A stretch of 64,000 nucleotides of DNA. It comes from Clostridium_S neuense (GTDB taxonomy: Bacteria > Bacillota > Clostridia > Clostridiales > Clostridiaceae). A model generated the notes under the pieces. That model saw nothing but the letters and a program-made list of their open reading frames with translations. It was not told where the DNA came from and ran no database searches. Made by a program: the position numbers and the translations under genes. Shown piece after piece: positions 8,357 to 17,521 of this stretch. The first letter of the stretch is position 1. Every line of letters starts with the position of its first letter. Location: positions 1 through 64,000 of the forward strand of contig NZ_JBJIAA010000003.1 of the NCBI RefSeq assembly GCF_045310695.1. The letters are read 5' to 3'.

Positions 8357-10255
8357 TTACTTATGATCTTTAATTCTTTCTGCCAATTCGTTTAAATATT
8401 CCCATCTGTCATACAAGTTTTGAAGCTTTTCTTCCTGCTCTTTCTTTTTAGCTAGGAGTTCTTGCAAAACTACATAATCACTTCCAGCTGAATTAATTTG
8501 ACTTTCAAGTTCAGCAAGTTCTTTTTCAGCAGTTTCAATTAATCCATCTATTTCGTCATATTCTCTTTGCTCTTTATAAGAAAATTTAAGCTTATTATTT
8601 TTGGACTTTTCTTCTTTAGGCTTACTTTGCTTTATTTTTTCTGGCTTAGGTTCTTCAGTTAAAACTGCTTTCTCAAGGTATTCAGAGTAATTACCAGTGT
8701 TGTATTCTATTTTGCCATTACCTTTGAAAATAATAAGTTTATTTACAACCTTGTCAAGAAAATATCTATCATGAGAAACAGTTATTACGCTGCCAGAAAA
8801 ACCATCAAGATAATCTTCAAGTAATGTGAGGGTTTCAATATCAAGATCATTTGTAGGCTCATCTAGTATAAGAACATTAGGAGCCTCCATAAGTATTCTT
8901 AAAAGATAAAGTCTTCTTTTTTCGCCACCAGAAAGTTTTGAAATAGGAGTCCACTGCATTTCTCCTGTAAATAAAAACTTTTCAAGCATTTTAGAAGCAC
9001 TTATAAGTTCTCCACTTTCATCTTTTATAAATTCAGCACCTTCGCGTACATATTCAATTACTCTTAAATTTTCATCCATGTCTTTAGACTCTTGAGAAAA
9101 ATAACCTATTTTAACGGTTGAACCAGCATCTACAGTTCCGCTGTCTGGAAGAATTTTGCCCGTTATTATATTTAAAAGTGTAGATTTTCCTATGCCATTT
9201 GGACCAACTATTCCAACAGTATCGCTTTTGGAAAAAATAAAGCTAAAATCATCTATTAATTTTTTGCTACCAAAGCTTTTGCTTATATTTTTTAGCTCTA
9301 TAACCTTTTTGCCAAGCCTTGAGCTTTGAGCAGAAATTTCAATTTTATCTTGCACGGCTAATGATTCTTTTTTATTTAATTCATCAAATCTTTGTATTCT
9401 TGCTTTTTGCTTTGTGCTTCTTGCCTTAGCACCTCTTCTTATCCAGGCAAGCTCTCTTCTTAAAAGGTTTTGCCTTTTGTCTTCAGAGGATTTTTCCATC
9501 TCTTCTCTTTCGAGTTTTTTACTTAAAAAGTCACTGTAATTGCCTGTATAGGTGTATATTTTACCATTGTGAAGTTCAAACATGTTGTTTATTATTCTAT
9601 CAAGAAAATACCTATCATGGGTTATCATAAATACTGCACCCTTTTTTTGAGTTAGATATTTTTCAAGCCATAAAATTGTCTCGCTATCAAGATGATTAGT
9701 AGGTTCATCTAAAATTAAAAGATTGGAAGGGGTTATAAGTGCAGCAGCTAAGGCAATTCTCTTTTTTTGACCGCCGGATAAATTGCCTATCTTTTCTTCA
9801 AAATTTTTTATTCCAAGCTTTGTGAGTATAGTCTTTGCTTCACTTTCCATATCCCATAAATTTAGAGCATCTAACTTTGAGGTTAAATCAACAATAAGCC
9901 CTTGAAGCTTTTCATCTTTAGGATTAAGTGCTGCATCGTGAATTGCTTTTTCATAAGCTTTTAAAATTGTCATTTCTTTAGAATTACCTTTGAAAATTTG
10001 TTCCATAACTGTTGAATCATCATAAAAATCCGTATTCTGCGAAAGATAGCTTATTGAAAGTTCATTGGAGGTTGTTATGCTTCCCGAATCGTAGTCAGTG
10101 AGACCGCAGAGTATTTTTAAAAGAGTTGATTTGCCGGTTCCATTTATTCCAATAAGACCTATTTTTTCTCCAGAATTTATAGTAAAGTTTATATCATTTA
10201 AAATAGTTTTTTCACCATAGCTTTTTGATATATTATTAAGAGTTATTAGATTCAT
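8357..10255 (-). CDS. ABC-F family ATPase (Uup/YdiF-like translation factor)
   Basis: Soluble tandem ABC ATPase without membrane domain; members bind the ribosome E site and relieve stalled translation. 632 residues. First cassette: Walker A GINGTGKS (36-43), signature LSGGQ (159-163), Walker B LLILDEP (179-185). A charged inter-domain linker with GAKARSTKQKARIQR follows, then a second cassette with GPNGIGKS, LSGGEKRR and VLILDEPTNDLD. The last 90 residues form a Lys/Glu-rich coiled coil (from about 545), as in Uup and YdiF-type proteins. Start ATG at 10255 has AAAGGA upstream. Monocistronic apart from the AraC fragment 15 bases upstream. A housekeeping role is more likely than resistance, because the long C-terminal coiled coil is typical of that branch. 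Confidence 0.88.
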   Translation of the reverse strand: MNLITLNNISKSYGEKTILNDINFTINSGEKIGLIGINGTGKSTLLKILCGLTDYDSGSITTSNELSISYLSQNTDFYDDSTVMEQIFKGNSKEMTILKAYEKAIHDAALNPKDEKLQGLIVDLTSKLDALNLWDMESEAKTILTKLGIKNFEEKIGNLSGGQKKRIALAAALITPSNLLILDEPTNHLDSETILWLEKYLTQKKGAVFMITHDRYFLDRIINNMFELHNGKIYTYTGNYSDFLSKKLEREEMEKSSEDKRQNLLRRELAWIRRGAKARSTKQKARIQRFDELNKKESLAVQDKIEISAQSSRLGKKVIELKNISKSFGSKKLIDDFSFIFSKSDTVGIVGPNGIGKSTLLNIITGKILPDSGTVDAGSTVKIGYFSQESKDMDENLRVIEYVREGAEFIKDESGELISASKMLEKFLFTGEMQWTPISKLSGGEKRRLYLLRILMEAPNVLILDEPTNDLDIETLTLLEDYLDGFSGSVITVSHDRYFLDKVVNKLIIFKGNGKIEYNTGNYSEYLEKAVLTEEPKPEKIKQSKPKEEKSKNNKLKFSYKEQREYDEIDGLIETAEKELAELESQINSAGSDYVVLQELLAKKKEQEEKLQNLYDRWEYLNELAERIKDHK

Positions 10256-10270
10256 AATAGCATTGTCCTT

Positions 10271-10633
10271 TCATAATTGTTTCCTATAATCGCTTGGGGA
10301 AATACCAAAGCTTTTTTTGAATATTTTAGAAAATAAAAGCACATCTCTATAGCCTATAGAACGTGCTAACTGTCCAGTAGTAAAATTGCAATCTTTAAGA
10401 AGTTCACAGGCCTTTTCCATTCTGAAATTTATTAAAAATTGCTGCGGAGAAGTATGCAAATATTCTTTAAATAGTCTAAAAAGATAGGCTCCTGTTATAT
10501 TTACATATTTAGCGATATCATGGACTTTTATATTGTTGCTATAATTATTACTTATATATGTAGAAACATCTCCTATGTATTTTTCAGCAGTATCCTTTTG
10601 AGTAATATTTTTCTTTATGCCAATGAAGCTAAT
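10271..10633 (-). pseudogene. AraC-family regulator, only the DNA-binding half left
   Basis: The minus-strand frame is open from 10633 to the stop at 10271 (120 codons) and encodes a complete AraC-type double helix-turn-helix: first helix region KVHDIAKYVNITGAYLFRLF, then SPQQFLINFRMEKACELLK, LARSIGYRDVLLFSKIFKK and the final GISPSDYRKQ. An in-frame TGA at 10634-10636 lies directly upstream, and no sensor domain precedes it. No convincing start codon with a ribosome binding site exists for the whole domain (a TTG at 10462 and an ATG-like start at 10459 would cut off the first helix pair). Probably a 5'-truncated pseudogene; the upstream DNA is repeat-like. Confidence 0.65.
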
Positions 10634-11201
10634 TCAAACATATGTAATTAAACTGACTCAACTGTCAATTGTCAATTGATTAAGGTATGCAAAATAGCAC
10701 TTGTAAAAGTATAACATTGACTATTTTAAACTTTCAGGTTGTCTATCTATAGCTTAAGTTTGACAGTAGTTGTACTTTAGTAACATCATAATATGAATAG
10801 TATACATTATTCCATATTATAAAACCAGTAAAAGTTATGAAATAGAAGCAAAAGCAAATGTAAAATTAAGGAAAAAATATTATTGTCTATAACGTACAAT
10901 GTTTACCTTTCGTTTCTCTCAGGTAAATATTAGAGCTTAATAGTATTAGCTGTCCTGAGCACTCTATCTTAAGTGTTTGGCACACATTAAGTTTAAGATC
11001 TTTAGAAGCGATAGTGGAGAAAAGTCAACAATCACTCTACTCTGTTTATAATATGTTTGAAATGACTGGGAAATAGTATTATAATAAAAAAGTATGTTTA
11101 AGAAAAAGTGAAATTTAATCAGTATACAATTCAAAGCTTACAATATTTACAAGTTGTGAACTGTGAATTATGAACTGTGCATTGATATAGGAGATTTAGA
11201 T
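10634..11201. repeat. Gene-free stretch with repeat fragments
   Basis: Contains CAACTGTCAATTGTCAATTG near 10661-10680, a block at about 10890-11000 that is the inverted relative of sequence at about 21650-21740 (both include the run read as GAGAGAAACGAAAGGTAAA on one strand), and GTGAACTGTGAATTATGAAC at about 11157-11176, a short tandem-like repeat seen also near 8300, 28540, 56150 and 57740. The last one reaches to the ribosome binding site of the methyltransferase gene. No gene is seen. Confidence 0.5.
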
Positions 11202-11933
11202 ATGGATTTTAAATTAAAAAGTTATAAAAAAGATTTCGATTATTCTTATACCTTTGGAGCATTTCCAACTATGGAACTTATAAACTTTAAACCAGAAGCT
11301 GTAGTGAAGGTTTTAGTGAGTTCAAATTATGATAAAAAATCCTCAGAAGATAGTATATATAGTGTATGTAATGACAAGAATATAGAGGTAGAGGAAAATG
11401 ATAAACTTTTTAATAAATTAAGTCCAAAGGAAAACTGTTACGTAATAGGAGTTCTCAAAAAGTTTAATTCTCAAATTGATAAGAATAAGAGCCATGTTGT
11501 GCTTGTTAACCCGAGTAACATGGGTAATATAGGAACAATTATAAGAACCATGATTGGATTTGGAATAAATGATCTTGCTGTTATAGGCCACGGCGCAGAT
11601 TTGTTTAATCCAAAGGTAATAAGAGCATCTATGGGAGCAATATTTAAGTTAAAGTTTACTCATTATGATTGCTTTGAGGATTATATTAACGAAAATGGTC
11701 AACGCAGTGTATATCCTTTTATGTTAAAGGGTGCAGTAACTCTTGATAGTGTAAAAGTTGAAAAGGATAAGCCATTTTCAATAGTATTTGGAAATGAGGC
11801 TACAGGTTTAAGTGATGACTTCCTTAATTATGGAACGAGTGTACTTATACCTCATCATAAGACTATAGATTCACTCAACTTGACTATAGCCGCAGGCATT
11901 GCAATATATGAGTTTTCACTAAAAAGTAAATAG
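11202..11933 (+). CDS. SpoU/TrmH-family RNA 2'-O-methyltransferase
   Basis: A SPOUT-fold enzyme predicted to methylate a ribose 2'-OH in rRNA or tRNA with SAM. All three knot motifs are visible: motif 1 NPSNMGNIGTIIRT, motif 2 SIVFGNEATGLSDD and motif 3 VLIPHHKTIDSLNLTIAAGI. The N-terminal ~90 residues are a variable substrate-recognition part without a clear L30e-like match. I place the start at ATG 11202 (243 residues) because AGGAG sits eight bases upstream; a frame extension to GTG 11163 only reads through a non-coding repeat. The RNA target is unknown. Confidence 0.88.
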   Translation: MDFKLKSYKKDFDYSYTFGAFPTMELINFKPEAVVKVLVSSNYDKKSSEDSIYSVCNDKNIEVEENDKLFNKLSPKENCYVIGVLKKFNSQIDKNKSHVVLVNPSNMGNIGTIIRTMIGFGINDLAVIGHGADLFNPKVIRASMGAIFKLKFTHYDCFEDYINENGQRSVYPFMLKGAVTLDSVKVEKDKPFSIVFGNEATGLSDDFLNYGTSVLIPHHKTIDSLNLTIAAGIAIYEFSLKSK

Positions 11934-12086
11934 AGTTAAGCCTTAAAAGCATCTTGCATTAAGATAATTTGTGTGATATTATAAATAGGGTAATTTAATA
12001 TATAAGAAATTCACATTCTCCTTTTTTTATGGAAAATGAAATTTTTATTTATTAGATTAGAATTAAAAAAAGGAGATGTTTATAAT

Positions 12087-12245
12087 ATGGCTGATAAGAC
12101 TATTGTTTGTAAAGATTGTGGTAAGGAATTTGTTTTCACTGAAGGAGAACAGGAATTTTATAAAGAAAAAGGATTTGAAAATGATCCAGTAAGATGCCCT
12201 GAGTGCAGAAAATCAAGAAAGCAAAATAGATCCTTCAGAAAATAA
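12087..12245 (+). CDS. Small zinc-ribbon protein
   Basis: 52 residues with two Cys-X2-Cys knuckles (Cys8/Cys11 and Cys37/Cys40) separated by an acidic-aromatic linker, then a basic tail (RKSRKQNRSFRK). This is the common short zinc-ribbon protein of Firmicutes, of unknown role, perhaps nucleic-acid binding. Start ATG at 12087 is chosen for AAAGGAG upstream; the longer frame from 12036 has no ribosome binding site. A strong terminator follows. Confidence 0.8.
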   Translation: MADKTIVCKDCGKEFVFTEGEQEFYKEKGFENDPVRCPECRKSRKQNRSFRK

Positions 12246-12263
12246 TTAAAAGAGAACTTTTAG

Positions 12264-12293
12264 TGGCTGTTGATCTCGTCAACAGCCATTTTT
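12264..12293 (+). terminator. Intrinsic terminator after the zinc-ribbon gene
   Basis: Perfect 10-base stem TGGCTGTTGA / TCAACAGCCA, 5-base loop, then TTTTT. Confidence 0.9.
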
Positions 12294-12367
12294 ATGTATT
12301 TTAGGTAATTATGCTACTATGGCATTAAAAAATAATAATTGATATTATTTAAGAAAGGAAAGATTTA

Positions 12368-13942
12368 ATGGAAAATATAAAATTTAATGATTTAGCTTTA
12401 AGTGACAGCGTATTAAAGGCAATAGACGACATGGGATTTGAAGAACCTTCTCAAATTCAAGCAGAAGCAATTCCAGTTGTACTTGAGGGAAATGATATGA
12501 TAGGTCAGGCACAAACAGGAACAGGAAAAACACTTGCATTTGGTGCACCTATTATAAGTAAGATATCAGATGAGGAAAAAACAAATGCAATAGATGCATT
12601 GATATTAACGCCAACAAGAGAACTTGCAATTCAAATTACAGATGAATTAAATAGGCTAGCAAGATATGCAAAAACTAGAATATTACCTGTTTATGGAGGT
12701 CAGTCTATAGACAGACAAATAAAATCAATTAAAAGAGGAGTTAACATAATAGTTGGTACTCCTGGAAGAATAAAAGACCATATAAATAGAAGAACAATAA
12801 AACTTGATAGTATTAAGTTTCTTGTTTTAGATGAAGCAGATGAAATGCTAGATATGGGATTTATAGATGATATAGAATCAATAATAAAATCCAGCAATAA
12901 TGACAGACAAACAATGCTTTTTTCAGCAACAATGCCAGCACCTATAAAGAAATTAGCTTCAAAGTATATGAGAAATGAAGTAAAGCATATTGCTATAGTT
13001 AAAAATTCTTTAACTGTTGATAAAATAAAACAGTATTATTTTGAAGTAAAGAATAAGGATAAATTTGAAACTCTATGTAGAATTATAGATGCTGATGAAC
13101 CTGAAAGTACTATAATATTTTGCAAGACTAAAAGAGGCGTAGATGAACTTGTTGAATCCATGCAGGTTAGAGGATACAATGTTGAGGGAATGCATGGTGA
13201 TATGAACCAAAATCAGAGAATAAATACACTTAAAAAGTTTAAGGAAAATACACTTGATTTTCTTGTGGCTACAGATGTTGCTGCTAGAGGAATAGACGTT
13301 CATGATATATCACATGTTATAAATTATGATATACCTCAGGATATTGAATCTTATGTTCACAGAATAGGCAGAACAGGAAGAGCAAATAAAGAAGGAATAG
13401 CATATTCACTAGTAACACCTAAAGAGTATGTAATGCTTAAGCAAATCGAAAAATTTACAAAGAGTAAAATAAAGAGAAAAGATATACCAACCGTTGATGA
13501 TATATTTGAAACAAAATATAATAACATGCTTGAAAAAATAAAGCAAAATATAGAAAAAAATGATTTTAAGAAATATGTTCCTTTTGTTGAAAAATTAGAT
13601 GATGAATATAATTTAGTAGATATATCAGCTGCTCTTATGCAAATGCTTTTTGAAAAAGAAATAAGCTTTGACTATACCGAAAATTCAATAGGCGTTGACT
13701 CAAACGTAAGATTATTTATAAATGTAGGAAGAAAAGACAAAATTAATGTTAAGAAACTCCTTGAGTTTATAGATAAAGTATCAGGAATAGAAGGAAATGA
13801 AATTGGCGATATAGATATACTTGATAAATTTACATTTATTGATGTTCCAGAAAGACTTACAGATGTTATAATAAGAAATGTCCGCGGTAAGAAATTAAAT
13901 GGTAGAAAAGTAAATGTAGAAGTAGCAAATAGTAATAAATAA
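12368..13942 (+). CDS. DEAD-box ATP-dependent RNA helicase with DbpA-type RNA-binding tail
   Basis: 524 residues, CsdA/DeaD-DbpA group; such helicases remodel RNA in ribosome assembly and at low temperature. Seen: Q motif (EEPSQIQAEAIP), Walker A AQTGTGKT (48-55), PTRELA, TPGRI, the DEAD box in VLDEADEML, SAT motif, ARGIDV and RIGRTGR. The C-terminal 75 residues (SVRLFINVGRKDKINV to KVNVEVA) form the RRM-like DbpA RNA-binding domain. Start ATG at 12368 follows AAGAAAGGAAAG. Monocistronic with a terminator downstream. Function at family level is secure; the exact orthologue is not. Confidence 0.93.
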   Translation: MENIKFNDLALSDSVLKAIDDMGFEEPSQIQAEAIPVVLEGNDMIGQAQTGTGKTLAFGAPIISKISDEEKTNAIDALILTPTRELAIQITDELNRLARYAKTRILPVYGGQSIDRQIKSIKRGVNIIVGTPGRIKDHINRRTIKLDSIKFLVLDEADEMLDMGFIDDIESIIKSSNNDRQTMLFSATMPAPIKKLASKYMRNEVKHIAIVKNSLTVDKIKQYYFEVKNKDKFETLCRIIDADEPESTIIFCKTKRGVDELVESMQVRGYNVEGMHGDMNQNQRINTLKKFKENTLDFLVATDVAARGIDVHDISHVINYDIPQDIESYVHRIGRTGRANKEGIAYSLVTPKEYVMLKQIEKFTKSKIKRKDIPTVDDIFETKYNNMLEKIKQNIEKNDFKKYVPFVEKLDDEYNLVDISAALMQMLFEKEISFDYTENSIGVDSNVRLFINVGRKDKINVKKLLEFIDKVSGIEGNEIGDIDILDKFTFIDVPERLTDVIIRNVRGKKLNGRKVNVEVANSNK

Positions 13943-13971
13943 AAAATAATTTATTATAATATTTGATAGAA

Positions 13972-14009
13972 AGCTGTCTTTAGGTAATTAAAACTTTAGA
14001 TGGCTTTTT
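13972..14009 (+). terminator. Intrinsic terminator of the helicase gene
   Basis: Stem AGCTGTCTTTAG / CTTTAGATGGCT with two G-T pairs and two internal mismatches, then TTTTT. Confidence 0.65.
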
Positions 14010-14085
14010 GGCATGGAAAAAATTAATTTTATTTATATTAATTATTATTTGCAGATTGTACATACTAAAAGCATGGAGGTGAAAT

Positions 14086-14985
14086 TTGTTGAAAAATAAA
14101 ATTTTTTGTGCTTTTATAGCTTTTATGCTGATGATTAATTGTTTGTTTTATAATGTAAAAGCTCAAATTGATAGCAGTGTTTTGAATAAGGAAGTTAATA
14201 AACAAGAAGACATTAAAGAGTATATAAAGGAGCCTGTATTGGATCAGCTTAAAAATGTATTTTTTTCTAAATACTATAATGGGCTTAGTTCTAGACCTTA
14301 TGAATGGTATTATATGAATCCTGGAAAAAATGTAACTCCAGGACCACCAAAAGAAACTTCAAAGTTTGTACCTAAGTATGACTGCTATTACATTGGAGAT
14401 CAATCTAAAAAAGTGATATATTTAACTTTTGATGAAGGATATGAAAAGGGATATACAGGGAAGATTTTGGATGCGTTGAAAAAGCATAATGTTAAAGCAG
14501 CCTTCTTTGTTGTTAAGCCATATATAACCCAAAATCCTGAGCTAGTAAAAAGGATGGTTAATGAAGGACATTTAGTATGTAACCATAGTGCAAGACATCC
14601 ATCTATGCCGTCAATAACAGATGAGAATAAATTTAAAAAAGAATTTACGGATGTTGAAGATGCTTATACTAAGGTTACAGGTAAAAAAATGCCTAAGTAC
14701 TTTAGACCACCTATGGGCAAATATAGCGAATTATCACTTTATAATACAAAGAAATTAGGATATAAGACTATATTTTGGACATTTGCATATGCTGATTGGG
14801 AAACCGATAGTCAGCCATCTCATGAGTTTGCAATAAAAAAAATAATGAGTAAAACAAATAATGGTTCCGTGCTTCTTTTGCATGCAGTTTCAAAAACAAA
14901 TAGTGAAATAATGGATGAACTTTTAACTAGATTTGAAAAAGAAGGATATAAAATAGAAACTTTAGACCAGCTAGTAAAACATTAG
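14086..14985 (+). CDS. PdaA-like polysaccharide (N-acetylmuramic acid) deacetylase
   Basis: Secreted NodB-fold carbohydrate esterase, resembling PdaA, the enzyme that deacetylates muramic acid for muramic-delta-lactam in spore cortex. A signal peptide occupies residues 1-26 (hydrophobic, ends NVKA-Q). NodB motifs: FDEGYE with Asp116, the metal histidines 167 and 171 in NHSARHPS, RPPMGKYS, and LLHAVS near the end. Asp-Glu rather than Asp-Asp in motif 1 is the PdaA-type pattern. Two adjacent TTG codons (14086, 14089) can start it; GGAGGTG lies at 14075-14081, so the second has the better spacing. The stop codon overlaps the first base of a family-1 repeat that probably terminates the transcript. 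Confidence 0.85.
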   Translation: MLKNKIFCAFIAFMLMINCLFYNVKAQIDSSVLNKEVNKQEDIKEYIKEPVLDQLKNVFFSKYYNGLSSRPYEWYYMNPGKNVTPGPPKETSKFVPKYDCYYIGDQSKKVIYLTFDEGYEKGYTGKILDALKKHNVKAAFFVVKPYITQNPELVKRMVNEGHLVCNHSARHPSMPSITDENKFKKEFTDVEDAYTKVTGKKMPKYFRPPMGKYSELSLYNTKKLGYKTIFWTFAYADWETDSQPSHEFAIKKIMSKTNNGSVLLLHAVSKTNSEIMDELLTRFEKEGYKIETLDQLVKH

Positions 14986-15148
14986 CGAAGGAACAATGCT
15001 TCGTAGCATTAAAAAAATCCTATAAATCTAAGATTTATTAGGATTTTTTTAAACTGTTCCTTCATCATTGTTCCTTCGTTCCCACGGTGGTACAAGGAAA
15101 AAATTCCTCCGTGCCTACGGAACTTTAGGTATGAATTTTTGTAATCAA
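14985..15148. repeat. Family 1 repeat, copy B (short form acting as a terminator-like hairpin)
   Basis: GCGAAGGAACAATGCTTCG at the left and CATTGTTCCTTCG at 15066-15078 form the outer arms; inside AAAAAAATCCTATAAATCT pairs with AGATTTATTAGGATTTTTTT (about 15010-15050). The central block of the longer copies is missing. The same tail with ATTCCTCCGTGCCTACGG follows. The inner hairpin ends in T-runs on both strands, so it can terminate transcription either way. Confidence 0.8.
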
Positions 15149-15234
15149 GTTAAATTTTTGAAACTTTTCATCTTGATTAATCATCTAACATATGTAAAAT
15201 AAAAGATGCTGCAGCAGTTGAAAGAAGGTAACGA

Positions 15235-15759
15235 ATGGATATAAAAGAGCTTGTTATAAAAAGCAAGGATGGAAATATTTCATCATTTATGAAGCTTCTA
15301 AGAGAAAAAGAAGAGCTTATATATAAGATTTCCTTTACCTATACAAAAAATAAATATGATGCTGAGGATTGTATATCGGAGGCAGCGATAAAGGCTTTTG
15401 ATAAGATAAAGCAGTTAAGAAATCCAGAAAAATTTTATTCATGGTATATTTCTATTCTTATAAATGTGTGTAGAAGAAGTATAAAGCAAAAAGTAAAAGC
15501 ATCTTCAGATGAAGAATTAAAATTAATAAGAGATGAATTTTCTTATAGATCTGTTGATGACAGGATTATTATTGAAGGGCTTCTTTCTAAATTGAAAAAA
15601 GATGAAAGAGATATACTTGCGTTAAGGTATCTTAAGGATTATTCCATAAAGGAAATATCAAATATTATGGACATGCCTTTAAGTACCGTTAAGACGAAGA
15701 TATATAGAAGTTTAAATGCTTTAAAATGTATAAATGGAGGTCTTAAAAATGAATACTAA
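15235..15759 (+). CDS. ECF-type RNA polymerase sigma factor
   Basis: 174 residues with region 2 (about 10-75: KEELIYKISFTYTKNKYDAE then ISEAAIKAFDKI) and region 4 (about 115-165: LSKLKKDERDILALRYLKD, then the helix-turn-helix SIKEISNIMDMPLSTVKTK). No sigma region 3, as expected for this group. Start ATG at 15235 after GAAGG. The next gene overlaps it by 11 bases, so the two are co-translated; the partner is a likely anti-sigma factor. The stress that triggers it is not evident. Confidence 0.92.
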   Translation: MDIKELVIKSKDGNISSFMKLLREKEELIYKISFTYTKNKYDAEDCISEAAIKAFDKIKQLRNPEKFYSWYISILINVCRRSIKQKVKASSDEELKLIRDEFSYRSVDDRIIIEGLLSKLKKDERDILALRYLKDYSIKEISNIMDMPLSTVKTKIYRSLNALKCINGGLKNEY

Positions 15760-17074
15760 TATTCCGGATGATTTAATGGACAATGTTGAAAGAAAACTTA
15801 GAAAGCATGTTAAAAATAGAAGAAAAAACCTTCACAGGGCAGTAGCAGCCTTAGTTGGATGTGCAGTGATTTTGCCAACTTCAGCTTTTGCATATGCTAA
15901 GTATATAGATAGTATTCCGTATAAGCAGGAAATAGATTTGGCGCGTCAGCATAATAATATTACTAAGATAAATAAGGTCTTTAAATATAAAAATGTTACC
16001 TTTACTATAAAGGAAATTGTTGCAGATGACACTGGTATGGAGGTTATTTATGATGTATCTGATCCGAAGTATTCTATAGATAGGGTTAATTTTTCAGGTG
16101 GCAATAACAACTTTATTAGTGCTTGGGGATATTCCGCTCCACAAGAAGATGAAAACTCTAAAGAAAAAGCTTTTAATATATCTGTAGATAAAAGCGGGGG
16201 GGACTATATGGAAAATAACCCTATAAAAATAAAGATTAACTCAATTTCATACAAGGCTTCAAACAGTTTAGCAGATAAAATAAAATCTATGGTTAGTAGT
16301 AAAAGTACAAAGGTAGACTGGAGTTTAAAAATGAATGTTCCAATGCAAGCTACTAGAATAATTCCAATCAATAGGAATTACAAATTAGATATTGGTACAT
16401 TAAAAATTAAGGATTTGAAAGAGGGAATACTTCAAACAATTATAGAATATGATTTTACTCCTTCAAGTAGTGATATACAAAGTGTAATGCCTATATTTTC
16501 AATAAGATTAGATAAAAAGTATACAAGCAATGTAGAAAAAAAACAGTCGAATTCAATGCAGGGAGAAGATTTTGAATCTATATATTATAAAAAAGTAAAT
16601 GAGATAGGAATAAGACTTATAGGAGCGCGGGTTAATTATGAATTTGTGAATCCTAAAACATACGAAGTGAAAAATGATAAACTTCCAATGGAATTTGATT
16701 ATAATGGAGATAAGTTTAAAATAGTTTCAATGAAGGATAAGGGCAAATCAACTGAATATGCAATAGAGTACAGTAAGAAAGAGAGGACGTATGATGATTT
16801 GAATATAGTATTTGGAAATGGAAGTGGTGGGCAAATAGAAAATGGTACTGTTGAATATAAAGATAAAGCTGCTAATGAAAAAATATATAAGAGTTTAATC
16901 AGAAAGATTCCAGAAGATAATATTAAGAGTATTTCCGATTTTAATACTGGTGCTATAAGTACTAAGGTTACAACAGAAGTGAAAGGAGAAAAAAGGTTTA
17001 AAGTTTCTGGAGCATATAAACGAATTATTTACGATGAGGATGAGATAGTAATTGATAATCCATTTAAAAATTAA
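15749..17074 (+). CDS. DUF4179-type membrane protein, probable anti-sigma factor
   Basis: 441 residues from ATG 15749, chosen because GGAGGT lies seven bases upstream and inside the end of the sigma gene; an in-frame ATG at 15734 overlaps that ribosome binding site. A basic cytoplasmic N-terminus of about 30 residues precedes one membrane segment (VAALVGCAVILPTSAFAYA), then an extracellular part of some 390 residues of beta-rich character, beginning with the DUF4179 region (YKNVTFTIKEIVADDTGMEV). The short inner part would hold the sigma factor at the membrane. Position and topology support an anti-sigma role; direct evidence is lacking, and no classical zinc anti-sigma motif is seen. Confidence 0.78.
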   Translation: MNTNIPDDLMDNVERKLRKHVKNRRKNLHRAVAALVGCAVILPTSAFAYAKYIDSIPYKQEIDLARQHNNITKINKVFKYKNVTFTIKEIVADDTGMEVIYDVSDPKYSIDRVNFSGGNNNFISAWGYSAPQEDENSKEKAFNISVDKSGGDYMENNPIKIKINSISYKASNSLADKIKSMVSSKSTKVDWSLKMNVPMQATRIIPINRNYKLDIGTLKIKDLKEGILQTIIEYDFTPSSSDIQSVMPIFSIRLDKKYTSNVEKKQSNSMQGEDFESIYYKKVNEIGIRLIGARVNYEFVNPKTYEVKNDKLPMEFDYNGDKFKIVSMKDKGKSTEYAIEYSKKERTYDDLNIVFGNGSGGQIENGTVEYKDKAANEKIYKSLIRKIPEDNIKSISDFNTGAISTKVTTEVKGEKRFKVSGAYKRIIYDEDEIVIDNPFKN

Positions 17075-17172
17075 TTGAAAGTGTTGTTTTAGACAATTTT
17101 ACTTGTTTAATATAAATTAGTGAGTTATAATGTTTATAATATTTTGAAAGGGTAAGGTATGTAAGCGATGCG

Positions 17173-17272
17173 AAAGTAATCTTTTTTAGAACGAATAACA
17201 TCACAAAATTTAAAAATTTATATTTTAGTATGTTTTTTTGTGATGCAATAATATTCTAGAGAGGGTTACTTT
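17173..17272. repeat. Imperfect palindrome in the intergenic gap
   Basis: AAAGTAATCTTTTTTAGAA and ACATCACAAAA on the left are mirrored by TTTTGTGATG and TTCTAGAGAGGGTTACTTT on the right. The structure is about 100 bases, without a T-run, and looks like a small palindromic element of unknown type. Confidence 0.45.
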
Positions 17273-17347
17273 ACGTTTATTATAGTTAATTATATTAAAG
17301 TTTTAAATTGATAAAATATTTTTTACACTTAATTTTAAAGTAGGATT

Positions 17348-17415
17348 AGAGTACAAAGTACAAAGTAGAGGTAGTAGTGAAGGTAGATTTATCTTTCACT
17401 GTACTCTATACTCTT
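17348..17415. repeat. Family 2 dispersed repeat
   Basis: AGAGTACAAAGTACAAAGTA, then GTGAAGGTAGATTTATC and the inverse arm CTTTCACTGTACTCTATACTC; the arms form an imperfect hairpin. Confidence 0.65.
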
Positions 17416-17490
17416 AATCTTTATAAATTACTTGTAGGAATTTTTTAACAACATTTAAAGCTTTCAGATATTTTATAATGATATGTAAGT

Positions 17491-17521
17491 TTCCTCTCTA
17501 AGCAAATGGGAGGAATTTTTT
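17491..17521 (+). promoter_or_regulatory. Hairpin covering the ribosome binding site of the ABC-F gene
   Basis: TTCCTCTC (17491-17498) can pair with GGGAGGAA (17508-17515), which contains the Shine-Dalgarno sequence, and is followed by six T up to the ATG at 17522. The structure could hide the ribosome binding site or act as an attenuator. A TATAAT at 17474-17479 just upstream suggests a leader of only about 40 bases, with no clear -35 box. Confidence 0.45.

Noticed and set aside
11163..11201. GTG start 13 codons upstream for the TrmH-family gene
   Set aside because: These codons are a GTGAACTGTGAATTATGAAC-type repeat found elsewhere in non-coding DNA; ATG 11202 has a proper AGGAG.
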